DNA of 8,146 nt from Actinomycetes bacterium (GTDB lineage: Bacteria; Actinomycetota; CALGFH01), in NCBI GenBank assembly GCA_030152105.1, contig JASLIH010000654.1:1-8146 (forward strand), written 5' to 3'. Below the pieces are notes generated by a model. The model worked only from the letters and a program-made list of their open reading frames with translations. It was not told the DNA's origin and searched no databases. The position numbers and the translations under genes are program-made. Of this stretch, positions 1 to 7,096 are shown one piece after another (position 1 is the stretch's first letter; each line of letters starts with the position of its first letter).

Positions 1-76
1 CGAGCAGCACCGCCAGCTGCGGCGCACGCCGCAGCGGCCGCTCCTCCTCGTCCCGTTCAGGCCCACCCGTGGTCAT
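1..76 (-). CDS. 5' end of an unidentified minus-strand gene (partial)
   Basis: An ATG at 76-74 opens a minus-strand frame that stays open to the window edge (25 codons). Twenty of the 24 codons after the start end in G or C, as in the other genes here, which supports real coding. The visible peptide starts MTTGGPERDEEERPLRR and then turns hydrophobic (APQLAVLL). This acidic and basic tail leading into an apolar stretch would suit a membrane protein with a cytoplasmic N-terminus, but too little is visible to name a family. There is no good Shine-Dalgarno sequence; a TAGCCT -10 element lies 10 nt upstream, so the mRNA leader would be only a few nucleotides. The gene is divergent from the tRNA and argS cluster. 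Function unknown. Confidence 0.5.
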   Translation of the reverse strand, partial: MTTGGPERDEEERPLRRAPQLAVLL

Positions 77-86
77 CTCGCGAGCG

Positions 87-95
87 AGGCTACCA
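87..95 (-). promoter_or_regulatory. Putative extended -10 promoter of the left-hand gene
   Basis: Read on the minus strand the site is TGGTAGCCT: an extended TG motif, one spacer base and a TAGCCT hexamer. The start codon begins 10 nt downstream, which places transcription start about 4 nt before the ATG. No -35 hexamer is recognisable at the usual distance. The assignment is from motif and position only. Confidence 0.35.
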
Positions 96-191
96 GCCAG
101 GGTCGGACGCGACCGGCGTCACCGCCGGCTGGGCAGCTTTCTCCCCTGCCTCGGCTGGCGTTGACCGTTCGACGGGTCCGGCGGATCCCCC

Positions 192-200
192 TGCTAGACT
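192..200 (+). promoter_or_regulatory. Putative extended -10 promoter of tRNA-Arg
   Basis: TGCTAGACT combines an extended TG motif with a TAGACT hexamer at 195-200, ending 11 nt before the mature tRNA 5' end at 212. Transcription would start near 207, leaving a very short 5' leader for RNase P to remove. A TTGACC at 161-166 is too far away (28 nt) to be its -35 box. Confidence 0.55.
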
Positions 201-211
201 CCAACTCACGA

Positions 212-285
212 GCGCCTGTAGCTCAGCGGATTAGAGCACTGCCCTCCGGAGGCAGGTGTCGCAGGTTCGAGTCCTGCCAGGCGCA
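212..285 (+). tRNA. tRNA-Arg, anticodon CCG
   Basis: The cloverleaf can be folded by eye. Acceptor stem GCGCCTG (212-218) pairs with CAGGCGC (278-284), with discriminator A285. The D stem is GCTC/GAGC (221-224/234-237). The anticodon stem is CTGCC/GGCAG (239-243/251-255) around the loop CTCCGGA. The T stem is GCAGG/CCTGC (261-265/273-277) around TTCGAGT. The anticodon is CCG at 246-248, reading CGG, a frequent arginine codon in these genes. The 3' CCA is not encoded (CATCA follows), so it would be added after transcription. The gene lies upstream of argS, whose enzyme charges it; from memory, a tRNA-Arg gene next to argS is also found in other Actinomycetota. Confidence 0.97.
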
Positions 286-295
286 CATCAGTTGG

Positions 296-309
296 CCCGT
301 CGAAACGGG
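296..309 (+). other. Small hairpin 3' of tRNA-Arg (possible weak terminator or processing element)
   Basis: CCCGT (296-300), loop CGAA and ACGGG (305-309) form a perfect 5-bp stem with a tetraloop, 10 nt after the tRNA. No T-run follows, so it is not a canonical intrinsic terminator. It could slow read-through or mark the 3' trailer of the tRNA precursor. Confidence 0.3.
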
Positions 310-339
310 TAGTTGCGAACCTGCAGGTCAAAGGGCCTG

Positions 340-348
340 TGCTATGCT
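340..348 (+). promoter_or_regulatory. Putative extended -10 promoter of the receiver-argS operon
   Basis: TGCTATGCT contains the TG extension (340-341) and the hexamer TATGCT (343-348). It would start transcription near 355, giving a leader of about 49 nt before the ATG at 404. TTGCGA at 313-318 is 24 nt upstream, too far for a normal -35 box. A 10-bp palindrome (319-328) sits where the -35 region would be. The ribosome-binding site is weak: AGGT at 391-394, 9 nt before the start codon. Confidence 0.5.
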
Positions 349-403
349 CCGCGGACCCGCGTCGCAACATCTTCCCGGACTCTTCTGATCAGGTCATTCC
401 CGC

Positions 404-805
404 ATGTCCAACGCTCGCATCTTGGTCGTTGATGACGATCAGGTCATCCAGCAGCTGCTCAAGGTCAATCTGGAACTGGAGGGGTACGCGGTCGAGGTCG
501 CCTCGGACGGCGAAGAGGCGCTCGTGCTGTTCGACCAGTTCCGGCCCGACCTGGTGCTGCTCGATATCATGATGCCCAAGCTCGACGGCTGGGAGGTCGC
601 TCGGCGGCTTGCCAAGACCACCGGGGGGCCGGTGCCGATCGTGCTGCTGTCCGCCCGAGCGCAGGAATCCGACGTGCAGAAGGGCAACGACCTCGGCGTC
701 GCCGCCTACGTGACCAAGCCGTTCGACCCGATTCAGCTCCTGCACCTGGTGGCGGGGATCATCGCCCAGCAGGACCGCGGGGCCGCCACCCCTGGAGCGT
801 CATGA
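404..805 (+). CDS. Single-domain response regulator (stand-alone CheY-like receiver)
   Basis: This 133-residue protein is a receiver domain with no output domain. The phosphorylation pocket is complete: acidic residues D10-D12 (VVDDD), phospho-acceptor D54 (LVLLDIMMP), the switch Ser83 (VLLSA), Tyr102 and the conserved K105 (KPF). It should be a cytoplasmic phosphorylation switch that acts by protein contact, or a phosphorelay intermediate; its histidine kinase is not in this window. The last 12 or so residues after the final helix look like a disordered tail. The ATG at 404 places the N-terminus right at the first beta strand. Its TGA overlaps the argS ATG by 4 bp, so the two are probably co-transcribed and translationally coupled. 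What a receiver does with an arginyl-tRNA synthetase is unknown. Confidence 0.93.
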   Translation: MSNARILVVDDDQVIQQLLKVNLELEGYAVEVASDGEEALVLFDQFRPDLVLLDIMMPKLDGWEVARRLAKTTGGPVPIVLLSARAQESDVQKGNDLGVAAYVTKPFDPIQLLHLVAGIIAQQDRGAATPGAS

Positions 806-2490
806 CCGCCACCGTCCTCCCCGTCCAGCGGGACCTGGCCGAGCTCTTCCGGGCCGCGCTGGAGCGCGCGGTCGCGGCCGGGGCCCTCGACCTGGACCCT
901 GGCGCCCTCCCCGAGCCGGCGCTGGAGCGGCCGCGCCTGCCCGAGCACGGCGACTGGGCCACCAACGTGGCCCTCGTCCTGGCCAAGGCGGCCAAGGCGC
1001 CGCCCAGGAAGGTCGCCGAGGCCATGGTCGCCCACCTGGAGCTGCCCGACTGGGTGGCCGGGGTCGAGGTCGCCGGCCCTGGCTTCGTCAACGTCCGGCT
1101 CGACCAGAGCTGGTTCGCGGGCCTGGTCCGCCGGGTCGTGGCCGCCGGGGAGTCGTTCGGGACCATCGACCTCGGCCACGGCGAGCGGGTCAACGTCGAG
1201 TTCATCTCGGCCAACCCGACCGGCCCCCTGCACGTCGGCAACGCCCGCCTGGCGCCGATGGGCGACGCCCTGGCCAACCTGCTCACCGCCACCGGGCACA
1301 AGGTCGAGCGCGAGTACTACTTCAACGACGCCGGCAACCAGATCGAGCAGCTCGGGGCCAGCGTCGAGGCGGCCTACCTCCAGCTCCTGGGCCGGCCGGC
1401 AGAGGTGCCGGCCGACGGCTACAAGGGCGCGTACGTGGCCGACGTGGCCACAGAGCTCCAGGCCGCGCAGGGCGAGGCCCTGGCCGACCTCGACCCGGCC
1501 GAGCGCCGGGCCCGCATCACCGACTGGGCCTTCCGCCGCATGCTGGCCGGGATCCGGCAGACCCTGGCCCGGCTCGGGGTCGAGTTCGACGTCTGGTTCT
1601 CCGAGCGCACCCTGCACGACACCGGGGCCATCGCCGAGACCGTCCAGGACCTGCGCGCCCGGGGCGTGGTCGAGGAGCGCGACGGGGCGGTGTGGCTGCG
1701 CACCACCCAGTTCGGCGACGACAAGGACCGCCCGCTGATCCGCTCCAACGGGGCCCCGACCTACTTCGGTGCCGACGCCGCCTACTACCGGGACAAGCGC
1801 CGGCGCGGGTTCGACCGGGTGATCTTCCTCTGGGGTGCCGACCACCACGGGTACGTGGCGCGGATGCGGGCGGTCGTGCGGGCCTTCGGCGACCCCGACG
1901 ACACCGCCGAGTTCCTCATCAGCCAGCTGGTCAGCCTGGTCCGGGCCGGCCAGCCGGCCAAGATGAGCAAGCGGGCCGGTGACATCGCCACCGTCGACGA
2001 CCTGCTGGACGAGGTCGGCAAGGACGCCTTCCGCTACACCATGCTGCGCTTCTCGCTCGACGCGCCGATCGAGTTCGATGTCGAGGCGGTCACCCGCCAG
2101 TCGCTCGACAACCCGGTCTACTACGTCCAGTACGCGCACGCGCGCATCGCCAGCGTCATCCGCCAGGGCGCCGGCACCGGGTTCGTCCCGCTCCCGGTCG
2201 AGGAGGCCGACCTGGGCCTGCTCACCCACCCGATGGAGGCCGCCCTCCTGCGCCGCCTGGCCGCGTTCGAGGAGCAGGTCCTCACCGCCGCCAGCCAGCG
2301 CGCCCCTCACCGCCTGGCCCGCTACACCGAGGACCTGGCCGCCGCCTTCCACCGCTTCTACGGCGAGTGCCGGGTCCTCACCGACGACCACGCCCTCTCC
2401 AGCGCCCGCTGGTGGCTCGTCGTCAGCACCAAGCAGGTCCTCGCCAACACCCTCGCCCTGCTCGGCGTCGACGCCCCGGAGCGGATGTAG
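802..2490 (+). CDS. argS: Arginine--tRNA ligase (class I)
   Basis: This 562-residue protein attaches arginine to tRNA-Arg with ATP in the cytoplasm. Its length is normal for bacterial ArgRS. The N-terminal add-on domain (about 10-100) has the RLPEHGDWATNVAL signature. The Rossmann catalytic core starts with the HIGH-type motif ANPTGPLHVGNAR (137-149, HVGN at 144-147). YYFNDAGNQ (172-180), PTYFGADAAYY (319-329) and LWGADHHGYV (343-352) follow, then the KMSKRAG loop (387-393). The anticodon-binding helical domain runs to the typical C-terminus LGVDAPERM. The start is set by GGAG at 794-797, 4 nt before the ATG, and by the ATGA overlap with the receiver gene. hom follows after 48 nt. In many Actinomycetota lysA comes next; here it is absent. 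Confidence 0.97.
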   Translation: MTATVLPVQRDLAELFRAALERAVAAGALDLDPGALPEPALERPRLPEHGDWATNVALVLAKAAKAPPRKVAEAMVAHLELPDWVAGVEVAGPGFVNVRLDQSWFAGLVRRVVAAGESFGTIDLGHGERVNVEFISANPTGPLHVGNARLAPMGDALANLLTATGHKVEREYYFNDAGNQIEQLGASVEAAYLQLLGRPAEVPADGYKGAYVADVATELQAAQGEALADLDPAERRARITDWAFRRMLAGIRQTLARLGVEFDVWFSERTLHDTGAIAETVQDLRARGVVEERDGAVWLRTTQFGDDKDRPLIRSNGAPTYFGADAAYYRDKRRRGFDRVIFLWGADHHGYVARMRAVVRAFGDPDDTAEFLISQLVSLVRAGQPAKMSKRAGDIATVDDLLDEVGKDAFRYTMLRFSLDAPIEFDVEAVTRQSLDNPVYYVQYAHARIASVIRQGAGTGFVPLPVEEADLGLLTHPMEAALLRRLAAFEEQVLTAASQRAPHRLARYTEDLAAAFHRFYGECRVLTDDHALSSARWWLVVSTKQVLANTLALLGVDAPERM

Positions 2491-2538
2491 GTCGCTTCCC
2501 TGTGCTCTGGTCCGAGGGGTCGGGCAAGATGGGCGGCG

Positions 2539-3867
2539 ATGCTTGGACCGATGGGAGGGGACGTGGAGGGGCTCAGGGTCGGGATGCTCGGGTGCGGGGC
2601 CGTGGGGACCGGGGTGGCCAGGTTGCTGGTCGAGCATGGCCGGCCGGTGCGGGACCGGGCCGGGGTGCCGATCGCGCTGCAGCGGGTGGCGGTGCGTGAT
2701 GTGACCCGCAAGCGTGACCCGGCGGTCGACCCGACCATGGTCAGTGGCGACGCGGCCGCGGTGGTCGCCGACCCCGAGGTCGACGTGGTGGTCGAGGTGA
2801 TGGGGGGGATCGAGCCGGCCCGCTCGCTCATCCTGGAGGCCATCCGGCTGGGGAAGCCGGTAGTCACGGCGAACAAGGAGCTACTGGCGGCTCACGGCGG
2901 GGAGCTGTTCGACGCGGCCGACGCGGCCGGGGTCGACCTCCGGTTCGAGGCGGCGGTCGGCGGGGCCATCCCGATCGTGGCCCCGCTCAAGGAGTCGCTG
3001 GCCGGGGACCGGGTCCGGCGGGTCCTGGGGATCGTCAACGGCACCACCAACTACGTGCTCTGGCGGATGACCTCGACCGGCGCCGGCTACGCCGAGGCGC
3101 TGGCCGAGGCGACCGAGCTGGGCTACGCCGAGCCCGACCCGAGCGCCGACGTCGAGGGGTTCGACGCCGCCGCCAAGTGCGCCATCCTGGCCAGCCTGGC
3201 CTTCAACACCCGGGTGGTGTCCGGCGACGTCTACCGGGAGGGGATCACCGGCGTGACCGCGGCCGACATCCTGGCCGCCCGGCGGATGGGCTACACGGTC
3301 AAGCTGCTGGCCATCGCCGAGGAGATCGACGGCGAGGTCTCGGCCCGGGTCCACCCGGCCATGGTCCCCGACGCCCACCCACTGGCCGGGGTCACCGAGG
3401 CCTACAACGCGGTGTTCGTCGAGGGCGACGCCGTCGGCCGGCTGATGTTCTACGGCCGCGGCGCCGGCGGCCGCCCGACCGGGTCGGCCGTGCTCGGCGA
3501 CCTGGTCGCGGTGGCCAGGGCGCGCCAGCAGGGGGCCAGGGGGGTCGGCTGCACCTGTGTGTACCGTCGCCGGGTGCGCGGCATGGCCGACGTCGACACG
3601 CAGTACTATGTCGCGCTCGACGTCGCCGACCGGCCGGGCGTGCTCGCCCAGGTGGCGGCCGTGTTCGCCGAGCATGGGGTGTCGATCCGGTCGGTGCTGC
3701 AGCGAGGCAAGGGGGAGGAGGCCCAGCTCGTGCTCGTCACCCACCTGGCCAGGGAGGGCGCCGTCCAGCGGGTCCTTGAGGACCTGCGCGGGCTGCCCGT
3801 TGTCGGCAACCTCGCCAGCGCCATGCGGGTCGAGGGCGAGGAGGCCGACGAGGTGCTGGGGTGGTGA
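2539..3867 (+). CDS. hom: Homoserine dehydrogenase with C-terminal ACT domain
   Basis: This 442-residue enzyme reduces aspartate 4-semialdehyde to homoserine with NAD(P)H, the branch point to threonine and methionine. The nucleotide-binding motif is GCGAVG (18-23). [11 protein letters not shown] (110-120) carries the conserved lysine. The substrate and catalytic region includes GIVNGTTNY (164-172) and [10 protein letters not shown] (204-213) with K213. A C-terminal ACT domain (about 356-430, [15 protein letters not shown]) is the usual site of threonine feedback in this family, so allosteric inhibition is likely. There is no aspartokinase domain. The start is uncertain: ATG 2539, ATG 2551 and GTG 2563 are in frame before the first strand, and GGGAGGGG at 2553-2560 may serve the last. 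The stop overlaps thrC by 4 bp. Confidence 0.96.
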   Translation: MLGPMGGDVEGLRVGMLGCGAVGTGVARLLVEHGRPVRDRAGVPIALQRVAVRDVTRKRDPAVDPTMVSGDAAAVVADPEVDVVVEVMGGIEPARSLILEAIRLGKPVVTANKELLAAHGGELFDAADAAGVDLRFEAAVGGAIPIVAPLKESLAGDRVRRVLGIVNGTTNYVLWRMTSTGAGYAEALAEATELGYAEPDPSADVEGFDAAAKCAILASLAFNTRVVSGDVYREGITGVTAADILAARRMGYTVKLLAIAEEIDGEVSARVHPAMVPDAHPLAGVTEAYNAVFVEGDAVGRLMFYGRGAGGRPTGSAVLGDLVAVARARQQGARGVGCTCVYRRRVRGMADVDTQYYVALDVADRPGVLAQVAAVFAEHGVSIRSVLQRGKGEEAQLVLVTHLAREGAVQRVLEDLRGLPVVGNLASAMRVEGEEADEVLGW

Positions 3868-4910
3868 GCGGTGTGAGTACCAGGCCGGCCTGGCCGGGGC
3901 TGATCGAGCGGTACCGGGATCGGCTCCCGGTGGGGCCGAGCACCCCGGTGGTGACGCTGCTGGAGGGCGGGACCCCGCTGGTGCCGGCGCCGGTGCTGTC
4001 GGCCCGGACCGGCTGCGACGTCTGGCTGAAGGTCGAGGGGGCCAACCCGACCGGCTCGTTCAAGGACCGGGGTATGACCGTGGCCGTGTCCAAGGCGCTG
4101 GAGGAGGGGGCGCAGGCGGTCCTGTGCGCCTCCACCGGCAACACCTCGGCCTCGGCCGCCGCCTACGCGGCGCGGGCGGCCATCCCGTGCGCGGTGGTCA
4201 TCCCCGAGGGCCGGATCGCCCTCGGCAAGCTCGCCCAGGCGCTGGTCCACGGGGCCACGGTGCTGGCCGTGGACGGCTCCTTCGACGACTGCCTGGTCCT
4301 GGTCAGGGAGCTGGCCGAGCGCTACCCGGTGGCGCTGGTCAACTCCGTGAACCCGTTGCGCATCCAGGGGCAGAAGACGGTCGCCTTCGAGATCGTCGAG
4401 GCCCTCGGCGACGCCCCCGACGTCCACTGCATCCCGGTCGGCAACGCCGGCAACATCACCGCCACCTGGCTGGGCTACACCGAGGCGACCGAGCGGCGGC
4501 CGCGGATGCTCGGGTTCCAGGCCGCCGGCGCGGCCCCCCTGGTCACCGGGGCGCCGGTGGAGCGGCCGGCCACCATCGCCAGTGCCATCCGGATCGGCCG
4601 CCCGGCCTCGGCCGAGGGGGCCCGCCGGGCGGTGGCCGAGTCGGGCGGACGGCTGGCCGCGGTCACCGACCGCCAGATCCTGGCCGCCTACCGGCTGCTG
4701 GCCCGCGAGGAGGGCGTGTTCGTGGAGATGGCCTCGGCCGCCTCGGTGGCCGGGCTGCTCGACGCCGGGGTCGAGCGGGGCCGCCGGGTCGTCTGCACCG
4801 TCACCGGCAACGGCCTCAAGGACCCCGACTGGGCCCTGGCCGGCGCCCCGCCCCCGACCCGGATCGCCGCCGACCCCGAGGCCGCCGCCGCCGCCCTCTC
4901 GCTGAGCTAG
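3864..4910 (+). CDS. thrC: Threonine synthase (PLP-dependent)
   Basis: This 348-residue enzyme converts O-phosphohomoserine to threonine and phosphate. It belongs to the fold-type II PLP enzymes, and its length fits the short threonine synthases of Actinomycetota. The PLP Schiff-base lysine is K67 in [20 protein letters not shown] (90-99) contacts the cofactor and substrate, [13 protein letters not shown] (190-202) forms the PLP-phosphate loop, and [10 protein letters not shown] lies near the C-terminus. GTG 3864 is preferred: it makes a GTGA overlap with the hom stop and has GAGGTG (3850-3855) 8 nt upstream. GTG 3861 and GTG 3873 are in-frame alternatives. It is clearly co-transcribed with hom. 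An AT-rich control region follows instead of thrB. Confidence 0.96.
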   Translation: MSGVSTRPAWPGLIERYRDRLPVGPSTPVVTLLEGGTPLVPAPVLSARTGCDVWLKVEGANPTGSFKDRGMTVAVSKALEEGAQAVLCASTGNTSASAAAYAARAAIPCAVVIPEGRIALGKLAQALVHGATVLAVDGSFDDCLVLVRELAERYPVALVNSVNPLRIQGQKTVAFEIVEALGDAPDVHCIPVGNAGNITATWLGYTEATERRPRMLGFQAAGAAPLVTGAPVERPATIASAIRIGRPASAEGARRAVAESGGRLAAVTDRQILAAYRLLAREEGVFVEMASAASVAGLLDAGVERGRRVVCTVTGNGLKDPDWALAGAPPPTRIAADPEAAAAALSLS

Positions 4911-4950
4911 CCACCTCCCCCCGCGGCCGGCCGCACCCCCGGCCAAATAG

Positions 4951-4963
4951 TTGCATGGTACAA
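4951..4963 (+). promoter_or_regulatory. Candidate MarR operator in an AT-rich control region
   Basis: TTGCATGGTACAA is an imperfect inverted repeat with TTG and CAA half-sites spaced by 7 nt; four of six base pairs are symmetric. It sits in a 27-nt stretch (4945-4971) with only 8 G/C, in contrast to the surrounding DNA. TTG...CAA half-sites are common in operators of MarR-family repressors. Its place just before the marR gene fits autorepression of marR-MFS. No convincing -10/-35 pair could be assigned. Confidence 0.45.
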
Positions 4964-4986
4964 ACATCTATGGCACGGTGGTCGGC

Positions 4987-5448
4987 GTGCCCTCACCAAC
5001 GCTTCCCCTAGAGACGATCACCGGACAGGACCTGGTGGTCGCGCTGCTCGGCGTCGGCCGACGCCTCAAGGCGCGACTGCCCCAGGGCCATATCGACCCG
5101 GCGATGATGTTCGTGCTGCACCAGATCCAGGCCAACGGCTCCCTGCGGGTGTCGGAGCTGGCCGGCTGCATGGGGCTGGACGCCTCGACAGCCAGCCGGC
5201 ACGTCCGGAACCTCGAGGATGGCGGCTACCTGGCCAGGACGGGGGATCCCGGTGACCGGCGGGCCTCGCGGGTCCGGCTGACCCCAAAGGGGCGGGGCGC
5301 CCTCTCCCGGGCCCTCCGTGCCCGGGCTCTGGTGGTGGACCGCGCCATCGCCGACTGGCCCGACGAGGACCGGGCGACCCTCGCCAGCCTCATGACCCGC
5401 CTGGCCGACAGTCTCGACCGGCTTCATACCGACCCGGAGACCAGATGA
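4987..5448 (+). CDS. MarR-family winged-helix transcriptional regulator
   Basis: This is a DNA-binding repressor of about 153 residues, expected to act as a dimer. From GTG 4987, helix 1 and the dimerisation region come first (about 8-30). The winged helix follows: MFVLHQIQANGSLRVSELA (41-59), the recognition helix within LDASTASRHVRNLEDGGYL (64-82), and the wing with the family signature DPGDRRASRVRLTPKG (87-102). The C-terminal helices (105-146) close the dimer interface. The start is uncertain: TTG 4951, GTG 4978 and GTG 4987 are in frame. The two GTGs are preferred because TTG 4951 would place the likely operator inside the gene. GGTGG at 4977-4981 lies 5 nt before GTG 4987. Its stop overlaps the MFS start by 4 bp, so it most likely controls that exporter and itself. 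The inducing ligand cannot be predicted. Confidence 0.9.
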   Translation: MPSPTLPLETITGQDLVVALLGVGRRLKARLPQGHIDPAMMFVLHQIQANGSLRVSELAGCMGLDASTASRHVRNLEDGGYLARTGDPGDRRASRVRLTPKGRGALSRALRARALVVDRAIADWPDEDRATLASLMTRLADSLDRLHTDPETR

Positions 5449-7061
5449 CCTCACCTCCAGCCGACACCCCATCGGCCGGGGCCGCCGCAGGCTCCGCCAC
5501 CGTCGACCAGGACCAGCTCCCCGGCGGTCCGGGCGACGGCCCCAGCTACCTCTCGCACCGCCAGATCCTGATCGTCCTGGCCGGGGTCATGGCCGGCATG
5601 CTGCTGTTCGCCCTCGACCAGGGCATTGTCGGCACCGCCCTGCCCCGGATCGTCAGTGAGCTCGGCGGCCTCGACAAGCTCTCATGGGTGGTCACCGCCT
5701 ACCTGCTCACCTCGACGGCGACCACGCCGCTGTGGGGCAAGATCTCCGACCTCTACGGGCGGCGCCTCATCTTCCAGGTCGCGATCATCATCTTCCTGAT
5801 CGGCTCCGCCCTGTCCGGGCTCAGCCAGAACATGGGCCAGCTCATCCTCTTCCGCGCCGTCCAGGGCATCGGCGGCGGTGGCCTGTTCGCGATCGCCCTC
5901 AGCATCATCGGCGACGTCATCCCGCCCCGAGAGCGCGGCCGCTACCAGGGCTACTTCGGGGCCGTGTTCGGCGTCTCCTCGGTGGCCGGGCCGCTGCTGG
6001 GCGGCTGGCTGACCGACGGGCCGGGCTGGCGCTGGATCTTCTACATCAACATCCCCGTCGGCCTGGCCGCGCTGGTGGTCACCTCGGCCGCCCTCAAGAT
6101 GCCGGTGATCCGCCGCCAGCACTCGATCGACTACCTGGGCGCCGCCGCCATCGTCGGGGCCGTCACCTGCCTGCTGCTGTACCTGGACTGGCGGGGCAAC
6201 GAGTACGGCTGGACCGAGGCCGGCGCGCTCCTGCTGCTCGGCGGGACGCTCCTGCTCGCGGGACTGTTCTTGCTGATCGAGCGGCGGGCCGCCGAGCCGA
6301 TCATCCCCCTGCGGCTGTTCCACAACCCGGTGTTCAGCGTCGGCAACGCCTTCGCCTTCCTGGCCGGCATCGCCATGTTCGGGACCATCATCTTCCTGCC
6401 CGTCTACCTCCAGGCGGTCAAGGGCTTCACGCCCACCCAGTCCGGGCTGGCCCTGCTCCCGGCGATCATCGGCATCTTCTCGACCTCGATCACCTCCGGC
6501 CAGCTGATCACCCGCACCGGCCGCTACAAGATCTTCCCGGTCATCGGGGCGGCGGTGATGACCGTGGCCATGGTGCTGCTGTCGCGCCTCGGCGTGGAGA
6601 CCCCGTTCTGGCAGGTCGCCATGTACGAGTACCTGTTCGGGGCCGGCCTCGGGTTCACTATGCAGACGATCGTCACCGCCGTGCAGAACTCGGTCGACTA
6701 CCGGGACATGGGCTCGGCCACCAGCTCGACCACCTTCTTCCGCCAGATGGGCGGCTCGGTGGGGGCGGCGGTGTTCGGGGCGGTGCTGTCCAGCCGCCTC
6801 GCCCACTACATTGCCCAGCAGCTGGCCGAGGCCGGCATCCGCACCGGTGCCGGCGTCCCGCCGGTCGAGGCCAACAACGTCCAGGCCATCCAGCACCTCG
6901 CCGAGCCGGTCAGGAGCATCGTCCTCGGGGCCTTCACCAGCGCCCTCGACGACGTGTTCCTGGTCGGGGTGCCGTTCCTGGTCATCGCCTTCCTGATCGC
7001 CCTGGCCCTCAAGGAGGTCCCCCTCCGCACCGGCCAGACCCCGTCCCCACCGCAGCCCTGA
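5445..7061 (+). CDS. MFS transporter, DHA2 (EmrB/QacA-type, 14 TM) drug:H+ antiporter family
   Basis: This 538-residue inner-membrane protein should export a small molecule in exchange for protons. A polar, low-complexity N-terminal tail (1-37) precedes TM1. TM1 carries the family motif LDQGIVGTALPRIV (57-70) with the conserved acidic residue D58. Motif A is GKISDLYGRR (98-107). FRAVQGIGGGGLFA (136-149) and the motif C region GPLLGGWLTDGPGWRWIFYI (182-201) follow. Many further hydrophobic segments run to about 530, consistent with 14 helices. The ATG at 5445 overlaps the marR stop, with GGAG (5436-5439) 5 nt upstream. MarR plus DHA2 exporter is a familiar inducible efflux pair. The substrate may be an antibiotic or other toxic compound. 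Export of a threonine-pathway intermediate is possible from context only. Confidence 0.94.
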   Translation: MTSPPADTPSAGAAAGSATVDQDQLPGGPGDGPSYLSHRQILIVLAGVMAGMLLFALDQGIVGTALPRIVSELGGLDKLSWVVTAYLLTSTATTPLWGKISDLYGRRLIFQVAIIIFLIGSALSGLSQNMGQLILFRAVQGIGGGGLFAIALSIIGDVIPPRERGRYQGYFGAVFGVSSVAGPLLGGWLTDGPGWRWIFYINIPVGLAALVVTSAALKMPVIRRQHSIDYLGAAAIVGAVTCLLLYLDWRGNEYGWTEAGALLLLGGTLLLAGLFLLIERRAAEPIIPLRLFHNPVFSVGNAFAFLAGIAMFGTIIFLPVYLQAVKGFTPTQSGLALLPAIIGIFSTSITSGQLITRTGRYKIFPVIGAAVMTVAMVLLSRLGVETPFWQVAMYEYLFGAGLGFTMQTIVTAVQNSVDYRDMGSATSSTTFFRQMGGSVGAAVFGAVLSSRLAHYIAQQLAEAGIRTGAGVPPVEANNVQAIQHLAEPVRSIVLGAFTSALDDVFLVGVPFLVIAFLIALALKEVPLRTGQTPSPPQP

Positions 7062-7083
7062 CCGGGCCGAGGCCGCCATCGGC

Positions 7084-7089
7084 TAGGCT
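7084..7089 (+). promoter_or_regulatory. Putative -10 element of a leaderless thrB promoter
   Basis: TAGGCT lies in the 35-nt gap between the MFS gene and thrB, with 7 nt between it and the thrB ATG. In Actinomycetota a TAnnnT hexamer 6-7 nt before a start codon marks transcripts that begin at the start codon. No Shine-Dalgarno sequence is present before this ATG (CCGGCC only), which agrees. There is no clear -35 box. Confidence 0.5.
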
Positions 7090-7096
7090 TCCGGCC

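Noticed and set aside
161..166. TTGACC as a -35 box for the tRNA promoter
   Set aside because: The spacing to TAGACT is 28 nt, well beyond the 16-19 nt that works for housekeeping sigma factors.
387..447. 11-bp direct repeat GATCAGGTCAT at 387-397 and 437-447, 50 bp apart
   Set aside because: The second copy is explained by conserved receiver codons (Asp-Asp-Gln-Val-Ile). Only two copies exist, so chance is the simpler reading.
733..2637. Long minus-strand open frame of 634 codons opposite argS
   Set aside because: It is the antisense shadow of argS. High GC suppresses stop codons, the translation is low-complexity (Gly, Val, Asp, Pro, Gln, Leu), and argS has full family motifs.
4923..4934. 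GCGGCCGGCCGC palindrome after thrC as a terminator
   Set aside because: It is self-complementary without a proper loop and has no T-run. Such palindromes are expected by chance at this GC content.
3606..7079. Long minus-strand open frames opposite hom/thrC and the MFS gene
   Set aside because: They have the same compositional cause. They are rich in Gly, Arg, Asp and Gln with no recognisable motifs, while the plus strand encodes well-conserved enzymes and a transporter.
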